DNA of 64,000 nucleotides, taken from contig NZ_MCNV01000018.1 in assembly GCF_001718195.1 (NCBI RefSeq), positions 62,001 through 126,000 of the forward strand, given 5' to 3'. Origin of the DNA: Paraburkholderia nodosa. GTDB taxonomy: Bacteria; Pseudomonadota; Gammaproteobacteria; Burkholderiales; Burkholderiaceae. Numbering within the stretch: the stretch's first letter is position 1; the number at the start of each line of letters is the position of its first letter. Of this stretch, positions 25,772 to 34,269 are shown piece by piece. The notes under the pieces were generated by a model, which had not been told where the DNA came from, made no database searches, and worked only from the letters and a program-made list of their open reading frames with translations. The position numbers and the translations under genes were made by a program.

Positions 25772-26808
25772 GCTGCGTGGGGTTCCTTCGAGTGAGTGAC
25801 GTCGCGTTGGCGGGCCGTCTGCGCCTGGACCGCCGTGGTGGCGATCACGTAATAGATATCCTCGGGGCAGCAGCCGCGAGAAAGATCGTTGGCAGGCCGG
25901 TTCAGGCCCTGCATCAGCGGGCCGATGGCCTTTGCGCCGCCAAGACGCTCGGCGAGCTTGTAGCCGATATTGCCCGCATCGAGATTCGGGAAGACCAGCA
26001 CGTTCGCGTGGCCGCCGCACTGCGAGTGCTCGATCTTGCGCTCGGCGATCTCCGCCACGAGCGCCGCGTCGAGCTGCACGTCGCCGTCCACGCAAAGGGC
26101 GGGGCGCTGCTCGTGCACGCGCCGCGTCGCCTCGATCACCTTGTCCACGTTCGCATGGTGGGCGCTGCCGCTCGTCGAGAACGACAGCATCGCGACGCGC
26201 GGCTCTTCCATCAGCAGGCTGCGCGCGCTGTCGGCGGCGGCCATGGCGATCTCGGCGAGCTGTGCGGCGTCGGGGTCCACCACGAGCGCGCAGTCGGAAA
26301 AGATCAGGCCGCCTTTGTAGCGATGAAACGGCTCGCACAGCATCATCAGGAAGAAGCTCGAGACGAGCTTGAACGACGGCTCGACGCCGATCAGCTGGAT
26401 GGCCGAGCGCACCACGTCGGCGCTCGTGTGAACGGCGCCTGCCACCGAACCGTCCGCGTGGCCGAGACGCACCATCAGGTTGGCGAAGACGAGCGGCTTC
26501 GCGGCGTCGTCCCACGCGAGCGCGGGCGTCATGCCCTTGGCACCGCGCAGCGTGACCAGTTCGTCGGCGAAGGCCGCGCGCCATGCGCTTTTTTGCGGGT
26601 CGATCAGCATGATCTCGCCGAGATCGACCGACTCGCGCGCCGCGGCCGCACGGATCGCGCCCGGTTCGCCCAGGAGCATGATGCGCGCAATGCCCTCCTG
26701 GTGCGCGCGCGCCGCGGCGGCGACCACGCGTGGGTCATCGGCTTCGCACAGCACGATGCGCATGGGCACGAGGCGGGCACTTTCGACGATACGGTTCAGG
26801 GCTTTCAT
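25768..26808 (-). CDS. pta: Phosphate acetyltransferase
   Basis: This 346-residue enzyme is the short, single-domain phosphotransacetylase (PTA_PTB family), with no N-terminal DRTGG/CobQ domains. It has LKLVSSFFLMML-like, MLSFSTSGSAHH and VFPNLDAGNIGYKLAERLGGAKAIGP blocks. It converts acetyl phosphate and CoA to acetyl-CoA. A Pta linked to xsc is standard in sulfonate degraders because Xsc yields acetyl phosphate. The start has only a weak ribosome site. The gene lies 166 bp downstream of xsc, separated from it by two hairpins, and is fused translationally to tauE. Confidence 0.9.
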   Translation of the reverse strand: MKALNRIVESARLVPMRIVLCEADDPRVVAAAARAHQEGIARIMLLGEPGAIRAAAARESVDLGEIMLIDPQKSAWRAAFADELVTLRGAKGMTPALAWDDAAKPLVFANLMVRLGHADGSVAGAVHTSADVVRSAIQLIGVEPSFKLVSSFFLMMLCEPFHRYKGGLIFSDCALVVDPDAAQLAEIAMAAADSARSLLMEEPRVAMLSFSTSGSAHHANVDKVIEATRRVHEQRPALCVDGDVQLDAALVAEIAERKIEHSQCGGHANVLVFPNLDAGNIGYKLAERLGGAKAIGPLMQGLNRPANDLSRGCCPEDIYYVIATTAVQAQTARQRDVTHSKEPHAA

Positions 26809-26876
26809 GGTGTCATGGGCTCATGGACGCACAAACGGACGGACTCACGCCAGCAGTTGGCGTGTCCAGACGAAAA

Positions 26877-26909
26877 CCGGCCACAAGCGGATGCTCCGCC
26901 TGCGGCCGG
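26877..26909 (-). terminator. Rho-independent-type hairpin between xsc and pta
   Basis: On the minus strand an interrupted stem (CCGGCC outer arms at 26877-26882 and 26904-26909, GCGGA/TCCGC inner arms with a three-base loop) is followed by TTTT. It lies about 65 bp after the xsc stop and before pta. If it works, it would lower pta-tauE expression relative to xsc. Confidence 0.5.
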
Positions 26910-26918
26910 CGATCGGAG

Positions 26919-26964
26919 GCAGCCCGCGCGCACCTGCCTGCAACGTACGGCGCGCGCGGGCTGC
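26919..26964 (-). repeat. 13-bp perfect inverted repeat just after xsc
   Basis: GCAGCCCGCGCGC at 26919-26931 and GCGCGCGGGCTGC at 26952-26964 can form a very stable stem with a 20-base loop, starting about ten bases after the xsc stop. There is no T-tract. It probably protects the xsc mRNA 3' end or acts together with the next hairpin. Confidence 0.5.
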
Positions 26965-26974
26965 GGCTGGCCCT

Positions 26975-28786
26975 TCAGACGAAGTCCTTGTACTTGTCGA
27001 GCAGGCGCACGGGCTTAGAAAGCGCGTCGCGGCGGAACGGATCGCCGAGTTCGCGCGTGCACATGATCTCGACGATGGTCGTCTTGCCCTGGTTCATCTG
27101 CAGATCGATCGCGCGCTTGAGCGCCGGGCCCACGTCCTCGAGCTTGTCCACCACGATGCCTTCCGCGCCCATCGCCTTCGCAATGCCGGCGAAGCTCGGG
27201 CTGTCCAGCTCGCCCGCCACGAAGCGGCGATCGTAGAAGTCCACCTGGTTCTTCTTCTCGGCGCCCCATTGGCGGTTATGGAACACAACGGCCGTCACCG
27301 GAATGTTGTGGCGCACGCAGGTGAGCGTTTCCATCAGGCTCATGCCCCAGGCGCCGTCGCCCGCATACGAGATCGCGGGGCGATGGGGTGCGGCCACCTT
27401 CGCGCCGATGATGGTCGGGAACGCATAGCCGCAGTTGCCCCAACTCATCGCGGCGAACAGGCTGCGCGGCTTGTTGAAGCGCAGATAGCTGTTCGCGACG
27501 GAGTTGATGTTGCCGATGTCGGTCGACACCATGACGTCCTCGGGCATCGCCTTCTCGAGCTCGCGCAGCACCTGGCGCGGATGCAGATACTCGCCGCCTG
27601 TCGGCGTGCGCTCGTGCTTCTGCTCTTCGATCATGTCGAGGCTGTAGGCGTCGCGCTCGTGCGTCCACGAGTCGAGTTCCTTTTCCCACGCGGCCTTTTC
27701 GGTGGCGATCTGGTCGGCGCGCTCGGCGCGGTTGGCGTCGCTCGCGAGCGTGCGGTTCGCGAGGCGCTCGGTCAGCGCCTGAGCCGAAGCCTTCGCGTCG
27801 CCGCAAATGCCCACCGAAATCTTCTTCACGAGGCCGAGCATCTTGTGATCGGCGTCGATCTGGATGATCTTCGCGTCTTTTGGCCAGTAGTCCATACCAT
27901 GTTGCGGCAGCGTGCCGAACGGTCCGAGGCGCGAGCCCAGCGCAATCACGACGTCCGCGCGCGAGATCAGCTTCATCGCGGCCTTCGATCCCTGGTAGCC
28001 GAGCGGGCCGCACCAGAGCGGATGATTCGCCGGGAACGAGTCGTTGTGCAAGTAGCTGTTCACGACGGGCGCACCGAGCCGTTCGGCGAGCGCCTTGCAC
28101 TCCTCGATTGCATCGCCCATCACGACGCCGCCGCCCGAGATGATGACGGGGAACTTCGCGGCCGCGATCAGATCCGCCGCTTCGTTGAGGCTTTCGTCGC
28201 CGCCGGGGCCGCGGTCGAGCCGGCGCGGCTGCGGAATCTCGGCCTTGATCTTGCCGTAGAAGTAGTCGCGCGGAATATTCAGCTGGGTCGGGCCCATTTC
28301 GGACATGGCGCGGTCGAAGCAGCGCGCGGTGTACTCGGCCATGCGCGCGGGGTTCGTCACGTGGCCCTGGTACTTCGTGAACTCCTGGAACATCGGCAAC
28401 TGATTCGCTTCCTGGAAGCCGCCGAGGCCGATGCCCATCGTGCCTGCCTCCGGCGTGACGATCACGACCGGGCTGTGGGCCCAGTAAGCCGCCGCGATGG
28501 CCGTTACGCAGTTGCTGATGCCGGGACCGTTCTGGCCGATCACGACGCCGTGGCGGCCCGATACGCGCGAGTAGCCGTCGGCCATGTGCGCCGCGCCCTG
28601 CTCGTGAACCACAGGAATGAGGCGAATGCCGGCGGGCGCGAAGATGTCCATCGCATCCATGAACGCGGAGCCCATGATGCCGAACATGTCGGTCACGCCG
28701 TTGGCCGCGAGGGTTTCGACAAAGGCCTCGGACGGGGTCATGTCCTGCGGGCCGCTGGCCGTCTGGGTAGGGGTCTTTTCGCTCAT
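26975..28786 (-). CDS. xsc: Sulfoacetaldehyde acetyltransferase
   Basis: This 603-residue thiamine-diphosphate enzyme has the usual Xsc length. The N-terminal Pyr domain carries VHEQGAAHMADGYSRVSG with the ThDP-activating glutamate. The C-terminal PP domain has SYAGDGAWGMSLMETLTCVR and FHNRQWGAEKKNQVDFYDRR, the metal and diphosphate site, a run typical of Xsc and not of acetolactate synthase. Xsc converts sulfoacetaldehyde and phosphate to acetyl phosphate and sulfite in the cytoplasm. The ATG at 28786 has GGAGACAG upstream. This is the hub enzyme for the sulfoacetate, isethionate and taurine genes around it. Confidence 0.95.
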   Translation of the reverse strand: MSEKTPTQTASGPQDMTPSEAFVETLAANGVTDMFGIMGSAFMDAMDIFAPAGIRLIPVVHEQGAAHMADGYSRVSGRHGVVIGQNGPGISNCVTAIAAAYWAHSPVVIVTPEAGTMGIGLGGFQEANQLPMFQEFTKYQGHVTNPARMAEYTARCFDRAMSEMGPTQLNIPRDYFYGKIKAEIPQPRRLDRGPGGDESLNEAADLIAAAKFPVIISGGGVVMGDAIEECKALAERLGAPVVNSYLHNDSFPANHPLWCGPLGYQGSKAAMKLISRADVVIALGSRLGPFGTLPQHGMDYWPKDAKIIQIDADHKMLGLVKKISVGICGDAKASAQALTERLANRTLASDANRAERADQIATEKAAWEKELDSWTHERDAYSLDMIEEQKHERTPTGGEYLHPRQVLRELEKAMPEDVMVSTDIGNINSVANSYLRFNKPRSLFAAMSWGNCGYAFPTIIGAKVAAPHRPAISYAGDGAWGMSLMETLTCVRHNIPVTAVVFHNRQWGAEKKNQVDFYDRRFVAGELDSPSFAGIAKAMGAEGIVVDKLEDVGPALKRAIDLQMNQGKTTIVEIMCTRELGDPFRRDALSKPVRLLDKYKDFV

Positions 28787-28944
28787 CAACTGTCTCCGGG
28801 TTATCGTTTGACGGAATGCCGTGGTTTGAATGCTATTCGGCGCCCGATGAGGGTCAAGGGATTCCGTCCTTGAGGGGTGAATCTGAAATGGAATGGAACG
28901 ATTCGTTTCAAAACACTGGCGACCGCTGCGCCGCTGTACGCGGG

Positions 28945-29349
28945 TCAGGCGGACTGCTTCGGCCGTTCCTTGCGGAACGCGCGCTTCACGGCGATCAGGC
29001 CGTCGCGGAACTCGAAGAGATCGCAGCCTTCGGACTCGATCCGCCAGCCTTCGGCATGCGTGCCACTGAACAGCCATTCGGATACGCCGCGTTGGCCCGC
29101 GACGTAGTGGCGGCCCTTGCCCCAATGGGCGTCGGGGAACGTGCGGAAGACCGCTTCGAAAGCAGCGCGCACCGCCTCACGCCCGACGAAGCGGGTGCCA
29201 TACACTTCGGGACCGCCGGCCGCATCGAACACGCAGTCTTCGGTCATGAACCGCATCAGCGCGTCGGCGTCATGACGGTTGAAGGCATCGGAAAAGGCGG
29301 CGAGCGTGTCGGCCGTGACGGCGGGTTGGGCGCTGAGCGTGTCTGCCAT
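28945..29349 (-). CDS. SnoaL-like (NTF2 fold) protein, candidate TauX small subunit
   Basis: This 134-residue protein has the SnoaL/ketosteroid-isomerase-like fold: AFSDAFNRHDADALMRFMTEDC at the start, GREAVRAAFEAVFRTFPDAHW and a C-terminal EFRDGLIAVKRAFRKERP. A GGAG lies before its ATG. It sits between xsc and the TauR-like gene on the same strand. I recall that the small subunit of taurine dehydrogenase, TauX, is usually given a SnoaL-like annotation, so this could be TauX with its partner TauY 9 kb away. That recollection is unverified. The fold alone gives no reaction. Confidence 0.6.
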   Translation of the reverse strand: MADTLSAQPAVTADTLAAFSDAFNRHDADALMRFMTEDCVFDAAGGPEVYGTRFVGREAVRAAFEAVFRTFPDAHWGKGRHYVAGQRGVSEWLFSGTHAEGWRIESEGCDLFEFRDGLIAVKRAFRKERPKQSA

Positions 29350-29500
29350 ACGTGTCTCCAGTGGAAAAGCTGGTGCCGCGCGGTGCGCAAGGACTCGCGC
29401 GCGGCACGGTATAGCGACACGTTAGGGTTTGCGAGGCGAGGGCGGTAGCACCAGTGCGGAGCTTTCGCCTGGGCCAGCGCCCGGAGACTTCCTGAGAGAC

Positions 29501-31051
29501 TCAAGCGGGCCGCTGCTTGCGCACAACCTCGGCGAGCGCGCGCACGCCGGGTTCGATTTTCTCGAGCTTGATGGCGGAGAAGCCCATACGGAACCATGGG
29601 CTGTGTTCGGCCTCGTCGGCGAAGAACACGCCGCCGGGCTCGATCAGGATGCCGGCCTCGCGCGCATCGTCGGCAAGGCGTGCGGAGTCCAGCCACGCCG
29701 GCCCCTGGACCCAGCACGAGGCACCACCGCCGATCGGCACGTATCGCACCTCGGGCAGATGGGTGTCGAGCGCCGCCATCAACGCGCGGGCGCGCTCCTT
29801 GTAGGCATGCGCGAGCCGGCGCAGGAGCGCGTCGTGGTGTCCGAGCGCGAGGAACGTCGCGAACGCGCGCTGGATATAGGCCACCGGGTGGCGGACCATG
29901 AGGCGGCGCAGCGCGCGCAACTCGCGCACGAGTTCCTGCGGGCCGACCACGTAACCGAGACGCAGGCCCGGGGCGAACGTCTTCGAAAGGCTACCCACAT
30001 AGATCACGCGATCGGCGGTGTCGAGGCTCTTCAAGGCGGGATGCGGCGTGCCGGAAAACGTGTTCTCGCTCTCGTAGTCGTCTTCGATGATCACGAAGTC
30101 GTGCTGCTGGGCGAGTTCGAGCAGCGCCTGGCGGCGCGCGATGGGCATGGTGGCCGTGGTCGGGCACTGATGGCTCGGCGTGACGAACACGTAATCGCAA
30201 CGGGCGAGCGAGTCGCGCAGGCGCACCGGGTCGATCCCTTCGCCGTCGATCGGCAATTCGAGCAGTTGCGCGTTGCGATTCACGAAAATATTGCGTGCAT
30301 CGGGATATCCCGGATTCTCGAAGCCGACCGTCGTGTTCTTGCCGCAGAGCAGGTCGGCGACGAGATAGAGCGCCTGCTGGCAGCCGTTCGTGATGATGAT
30401 CTCCTCGGGCATGGCGAACACGCCGCGCCGCGGCAGCACACGCGTGCGGATCTGCTGGATCAGCGACTCGTCATCGCGTTCGATCAGGTCGGGCGCCCAG
30501 TTGCGGATCTCCATGATCGAGAGCGCTTTCAGGCAGCACTCGCGCCAGTCGTTGGTCGGAAAGAGCGATTGATCGAACTGCCCGTAGATGAAGGGATATG
30601 CGTAGTTCTGCCAATTGGCGGGTTTGACGATGTTGCGCTGGGCGGAGGGCGGGCGCACGATGCGCGAATTCCATGAGGGTGGGGCACGCAAGCCGGCGTC
30701 ATGGGGCTCGACGACGTCGGGCTGCTGCACTCGTTGTTGCACGCGCTTTTGCACCGTTACGCCGTGCAGGCCCTCCAGCATCTCGGGGTTGACGAAGTGG
30801 CCGCTGCGCTCGCGTGAGACCAGATAGCCTTCCTCGACGAGCATCTGGTAGGCGAGCACCACAGTGTTGCGCGCCACGCCGAGCTGCTCGGCCAGCTCGC
30901 GGCTCGAAGGCAACGCGGAGTCCGGCGGCAGTTGCCCGTCGAGGATGGAGGCCACCAGCATCTCGCGGATCTGGTGCTGCAGACTTGTCTTCGACTCCGA
31001 TGACCGTCGGAATTGCTGTGCCCACAGGGCGGACGGGGTACGGGTCGGCAT
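29501..31051 (-). CDS. tauR: MocR family regulator (GntR HTH plus aminotransferase-like domain), TauR-like
   Basis: This 516-residue protein fuses a GntR winged HTH (about residues 12-80, LPSSRELAEQLGVARNTVVLAYQ) to a fold-type I aminotransferase-like domain with the PLP lysine at about Lys357 in SLSKTFAPGLR. The ATG at 31051 has GGAG upstream. MocR proteins use PLP to sense amino compounds; TauR activates taurine genes in several proteobacteria. It lies between xsc-side genes and a divergent TauABC-like operon, exactly the expected setting. PdxR or GabR roles are less likely because no vitamin B6 or GABA genes are adjacent. Confidence 0.82.
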   Translation of the reverse strand: MPTRTPSALWAQQFRRSSESKTSLQHQIREMLVASILDGQLPPDSALPSSRELAEQLGVARNTVVLAYQMLVEEGYLVSRERSGHFVNPEMLEGLHGVTVQKRVQQRVQQPDVVEPHDAGLRAPPSWNSRIVRPPSAQRNIVKPANWQNYAYPFIYGQFDQSLFPTNDWRECCLKALSIMEIRNWAPDLIERDDESLIQQIRTRVLPRRGVFAMPEEIIITNGCQQALYLVADLLCGKNTTVGFENPGYPDARNIFVNRNAQLLELPIDGEGIDPVRLRDSLARCDYVFVTPSHQCPTTATMPIARRQALLELAQQHDFVIIEDDYESENTFSGTPHPALKSLDTADRVIYVGSLSKTFAPGLRLGYVVGPQELVRELRALRRLMVRHPVAYIQRAFATFLALGHHDALLRRLAHAYKERARALMAALDTHLPEVRYVPIGGGASCWVQGPAWLDSARLADDAREAGILIEPGGVFFADEAEHSPWFRMGFSAIKLEKIEPGVRALAEVVRKQRPA

Positions 31052-31592
31052 GCTGGCTCCTGTGATTGATGGCGGCGGCGAGACAACGTTTGAGCAACCG
31101 TATTGCAGCAAAATCGGCCAGTCAATCGACACACGATATTCAACACTGGCCGTCCAGGTCGATTAGGTAAATTTCGGAGCGACGGTTTGCGACAAGACGG
31201 TCAGCGCTGCGCTTTCGGAAGGAAACTCGAGATAGACGCGCGTGCCAGGCCCTTGCTGCGGCGCAGCGCGACCGGTTGGCGGGCGTTGGGGCGGCGCGCG
31301 CGCGAAGAAAAATAATCGGAAGAAATCGGCTGGACGGTGCTTGCGGCGCTTCGGCAAAGCGGCAGACAGCGGTCATCCGCCACTGGCCCCATCGGAACTT
31401 CCTGCCTGGTACTACCCGCCGTTTTATTGATTGAGAATGCTTGACTAAACGGGCGAGTTCGCGAGTGCGAAATGAAAGAAGCCGAAATTCGCCCTGGTAG
31501 CCGCTGACTATACTTGAATTGAGACGGAACCCGAAGCGGACGTGGAACTTCGCGCTGGCGTGCGCATAGTTTTTCAACTTGAGGAGACGGCG
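31052..31592. promoter_or_regulatory. Divergent control region between tauR and the TauABC-like operon
   Basis: This 541-bp stretch has no convincing gene; a minus-strand open frame of 145 codons is Arg-rich and resembles nothing. Two interleaved inverted repeats lie near tauR: GGCCAGT/ACTGGCC (31116-31122, 31145-31151) and AATCGAC/GTCGATT (31124-31130, 31158-31164). A CTGGAC occurs on the minus strand between them, similar to the core of TauR boxes I recall from Rhodobacter. A possible -10, TATACT, lies near 31508-31513, about 80 bp before the permease start. Confidence 0.4.
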
Positions 31593-32444
31593 GTGAGAGC
31601 CCTACCCAGACTAAAGACGATGAAGCATCACGCGGATTCGTCGATCGAGCCGGTCATCAAGATCCGCCGCGGCCGCGGGAAAATGAATGCCTGGTGGCTA
31701 ACCACTGCAGTGCTCGTGATGTGCGTCGTGCTCTGGCAGGCCGTATCGATGGCGCGCATCTTCCCGCCGTTCGCGCTGCCCTCGCCGGTGGCGGTATGGC
31801 AGGCCTTCGTCGAAATCGTCCACAACGGGTACGGCGGCCAGTCGCTCGTCAGCGACATCCTGATTAGTTGCTTTCGCATCGTTATTGGTTTTGTGGGCGC
31901 GATTGCGATCGGCGTACCGATCGGGCTGCTGATGTCACGCAACAAGATCGTGTTCGACATCATCGATCCGCTGCTGCAGTTCGTGCGGCCGGTTCCACCG
32001 CTTGCCTATATTCCGCTGCTGGTGGTGTGGTTCGGCATCGGCGAATTGCCCAAAGCCATTCTGATTCTGGTCGGCACCATTCCTGTAATCATCATCGGCA
32101 CGATGTCGGGCGTGAAAAGCACGCCGCCGCTGCGCATCGAGGTTGCCCGCACGCTCGGCGCGACCAACGCACAAATCTTCCGCAAGGTCGTGCTGCCCTC
32201 GGCCATGCCGGAGATCTTCACCGCGATGCGCGTGGGTATCGGCGTGGCGTGGACCTGTCTGGTCGCCGCGGAACTGATCGCGGCGAGCAGCGGCCTTGGC
32301 TGGCTCGTCCAGTTCGCCGGACAGGCCTTGCAGGTTGCCATCGTGATCGTCGGCATCGTGATCATCGGGTTGATCGGATATGCAATGGAGCTGGCGATTC
32401 GCAAGATCGAAAATATCGTCGTACCGTGGCGCGGACATAACTGA
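31593..32444 (+). CDS. tauC: ABC transporter permease, taurine/sulfonate type (TauC-like)
   Basis: The protein is about 283 residues from a GTG at 31593 with GAGGAG at 31581-31586; an ATG at 31620 is an alternative. It has about six membrane spans and the EAA loop EVARTLGATNAQIFRKVVLPSAMPEIFTAMRVG, which contacts the ATPase. The family (SsuC/TauC/NrtB) imports sulfonates, nitrate or thiamine precursors. It leads an operon with a solute-binding protein and an ATPase, divergent from the TauR-like gene, so taurine or another sulfonate is the likely cargo. Confidence 0.8.
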   Translation: MRALPRLKTMKHHADSSIEPVIKIRRGRGKMNAWWLTTAVLVMCVVLWQAVSMARIFPPFALPSPVAVWQAFVEIVHNGYGGQSLVSDILISCFRIVIGFVGAIAIGVPIGLLMSRNKIVFDIIDPLLQFVRPVPPLAYIPLLVVWFGIGELPKAILILVGTIPVIIIGTMSGVKSTPPLRIEVARTLGATNAQIFRKVVLPSAMPEIFTAMRVGIGVAWTCLVAAELIAASSGLGWLVQFAGQALQVAIVIVGIVIIGLIGYAMELAIRKIENIVVPWRGHN

Positions 32445-32467
32445 TCGGGTGAGAGGAGGAGACGACA

Positions 32468-33487
32468 ATGAAAAAGAGGCAATGGGTCTATGGCATGAGC
32501 GCGGCTGTGCTGGCGAGCAGTTGTCTGGTTCCTGGCGCGGTGCATTCGCAGAGCAAGCCCGAGGTGATCATCGGCTACGAGGACAACGGCGCCGATCCGT
32601 ACATGGTATCGATGGCCGAGCATCTGTTCGAAAAGCAGATGAACGCCGATGTCCAGTACAAGCTCTTCAGTTCGGGGCCGGCGGCGATGAGTGCATTGGC
32701 ATCGAACAGTCTCACGTTCATGTGCGGACTGGGCGTGCCGCCGCTCGTCACGGCGATCGCACAGGGCTTGCCGATGACCATCGTATACAACCAGGAGCGC
32801 TATACGAATGCGGCCGGCATCGTGGTCAAGCCGGACAGCGGCATCCACGACGTCGCGGGGCTGCAAGGCAAGAAGATCGCGATCGTCGCCGGCTCGCAGG
32901 CCTCGTTCGAACTGGCGACCTTCCTGGCTGCTGCGCATGTGCCGTATGCGTCCGTCACCCAAATCAACATGGCGCCGCCGCAGATGCGCACCTCATGGGT
33001 GACCGGTGCGATCGATGCGGCGATCGTCTGGGATCCGGTATTCAGCGCGCTGCGTACGTCTGGCGGCAAGGCGATCAAGACGGACGGAGACTTGCCGCGC
33101 GAAGCCTCGAGCTACAACGTCTGTATCGCCAACTCTGACTGGGCGAAGGCGCATCCGGACCTGGTCCGCGGTTTCGTGGCGGCGCTCGACCAGGGCTATC
33201 AGGTGACGATGAAGGATCGCGACAAGGCGCTCGCCGAGATGGCGAAAGCAACGGGCGTGACGGTGCCGGTGGCGACGAGCGAACTCGCCGGTTATGAGCT
33301 GTTTTCCGGCGCCGATCAGACCACGCCGAAAGTCATGGGCCTCGACGCGGGCGTCAAAACGTCCGCCACGTACCTGACTCTGGTGAATACGGCCAAGGTG
33401 CTGAACTCGATTGGCCGCATTCCGAGCGTGCCGGCGAGTTTCGACAACAACGTCGCGCCGCAGTACTCGAAACATCTGGCGCATTGA
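32468..33487 (+). CDS. tauA: ABC transporter substrate-binding protein, taurine type (TauA-like)
   Basis: This 339-residue protein has a Sec signal peptide (MKKRQWVYGMSAAVLASSCL, cleavage expected after VHSQ), so it is periplasmic. The mature part is an NMT1/TauA-type binding fold with AAMSALASNSLTFM, GLQGKKIAIVAGSQASFEL and VTGAIDAAIVWDPVFSAL, each aligning by eye with TauA of Escherichia coli. It lies between permease and ATPase genes. It probably binds taurine; other alkanesulfonates are possible. A strong GAGGAGGAGACGAC precedes the ATG. Confidence 0.8.
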   Translation: MKKRQWVYGMSAAVLASSCLVPGAVHSQSKPEVIIGYEDNGADPYMVSMAEHLFEKQMNADVQYKLFSSGPAAMSALASNSLTFMCGLGVPPLVTAIAQGLPMTIVYNQERYTNAAGIVVKPDSGIHDVAGLQGKKIAIVAGSQASFELATFLAAAHVPYASVTQINMAPPQMRTSWVTGAIDAAIVWDPVFSALRTSGGKAIKTDGDLPREASSYNVCIANSDWAKAHPDLVRGFVAALDQGYQVTMKDRDKALAEMAKATGVTVPVATSELAGYELFSGADQTTPKVMGLDAGVKTSATYLTLVNTAKVLNSIGRIPSVPASFDNNVAPQYSKHLAH

Positions 33488-33523
33488 TCCATTGACTGTC
33501 TGACTGTCGAGCAGGAGACGAAC

Positions 33524-34261
33524 TTGAACATCGTCATCGATTCTCTGTACAAGACGTTCGGCGCCACATCGGCACTGGAAAACATCAATCTGCAGTTCCG
33601 GGGCGGCGAATTCATCACCGTGCTCGGCGCCTCGGGCTGTGGAAAGACGACCTTGCTGCACCTGCTCGCCGGTCTGACTTCGCCCACCAAGGGCAACATC
33701 TATATCGATGGCGAGATCAAGGACCAGCCCGGGGCCGACCGAGTCGTCGTATTCCAGCAGGCCGGCTTGTTTCCGTGGCTCAGCGTGGCAGAAAACATCG
33801 AGTTCGGGCCGTCACTGCATGGGGTGCCCAAGGCGCAACGGCACAAGGAGTCGGCGGACATTCTGCGCATCATCGGTCTGGAGTCTTTCGCACGACACAA
33901 GCCCTATGAGCTGTCGGGCGGCATGCAACAGCACGTGGCAATCGCGCGGGCGCTCGTGATGAAGCCGAAGGTGCTGCTGATGGACGAGCCCTTCGGCGCA
34001 CTGGATGCGCAGACGCGCAGTTCCATGCAGACGTTCTTGACCGCGCTGTGGGAGCAACTCCACTGCACGGTGGTCTTCATCACCCATGACATCGACGAAG
34101 CGATCTTTCTCGGTACGCGTCTCGTCGTGCTTTCGGCGCGGCCGGGGCGGGTGGCACTCGACGTGCCCATCGAACTGGACAGACCGCGTACGCCAGAGGT
34201 CGCATTCGAACCGCACTTCCTGGATCTGAAGAAGCGCGCGATGGGCATTCTCGCGCACTGA
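33524..34261 (+). CDS. tauB: ABC transporter ATP-binding protein, taurine type (TauB-like)
   Basis: This 245-residue ATPase starts at a TTG at 33524 behind CAGGAGACGAAC; no ATG in frame gives the whole domain. Walker A is GASGCGKTT, the Q-loop lies in FQQAGLFPWLSVAEN, the signature ELSGGMQQHVAIARAL, Walker B VLLMDEPFGALD, and the H-loop FITHDIDEA. These match NrtD/SsuB/TauB proteins. It energises import by the two preceding gene products. The TTG start would keep expression modest. Confidence 0.85.
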   Translation: MNIVIDSLYKTFGATSALENINLQFRGGEFITVLGASGCGKTTLLHLLAGLTSPTKGNIYIDGEIKDQPGADRVVVFQQAGLFPWLSVAENIEFGPSLHGVPKAQRHKESADILRIIGLESFARHKPYELSGGMQQHVAIARALVMKPKVLLMDEPFGALDAQTRSSMQTFLTALWEQLHCTVVFITHDIDEAIFLGTRLVVLSARPGRVALDVPIELDRPRTPEVAFEPHFLDLKKRAMGILAH

Positions 34262-34269
34262 TCGCGCGC

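Noticed and set aside
31140..31577. 145-codon minus-strand frame in the tauR-tauC control region
   Set aside because: Arg/Ala-rich, no ribosome site, no recognisable domain, and it covers the expected promoters.
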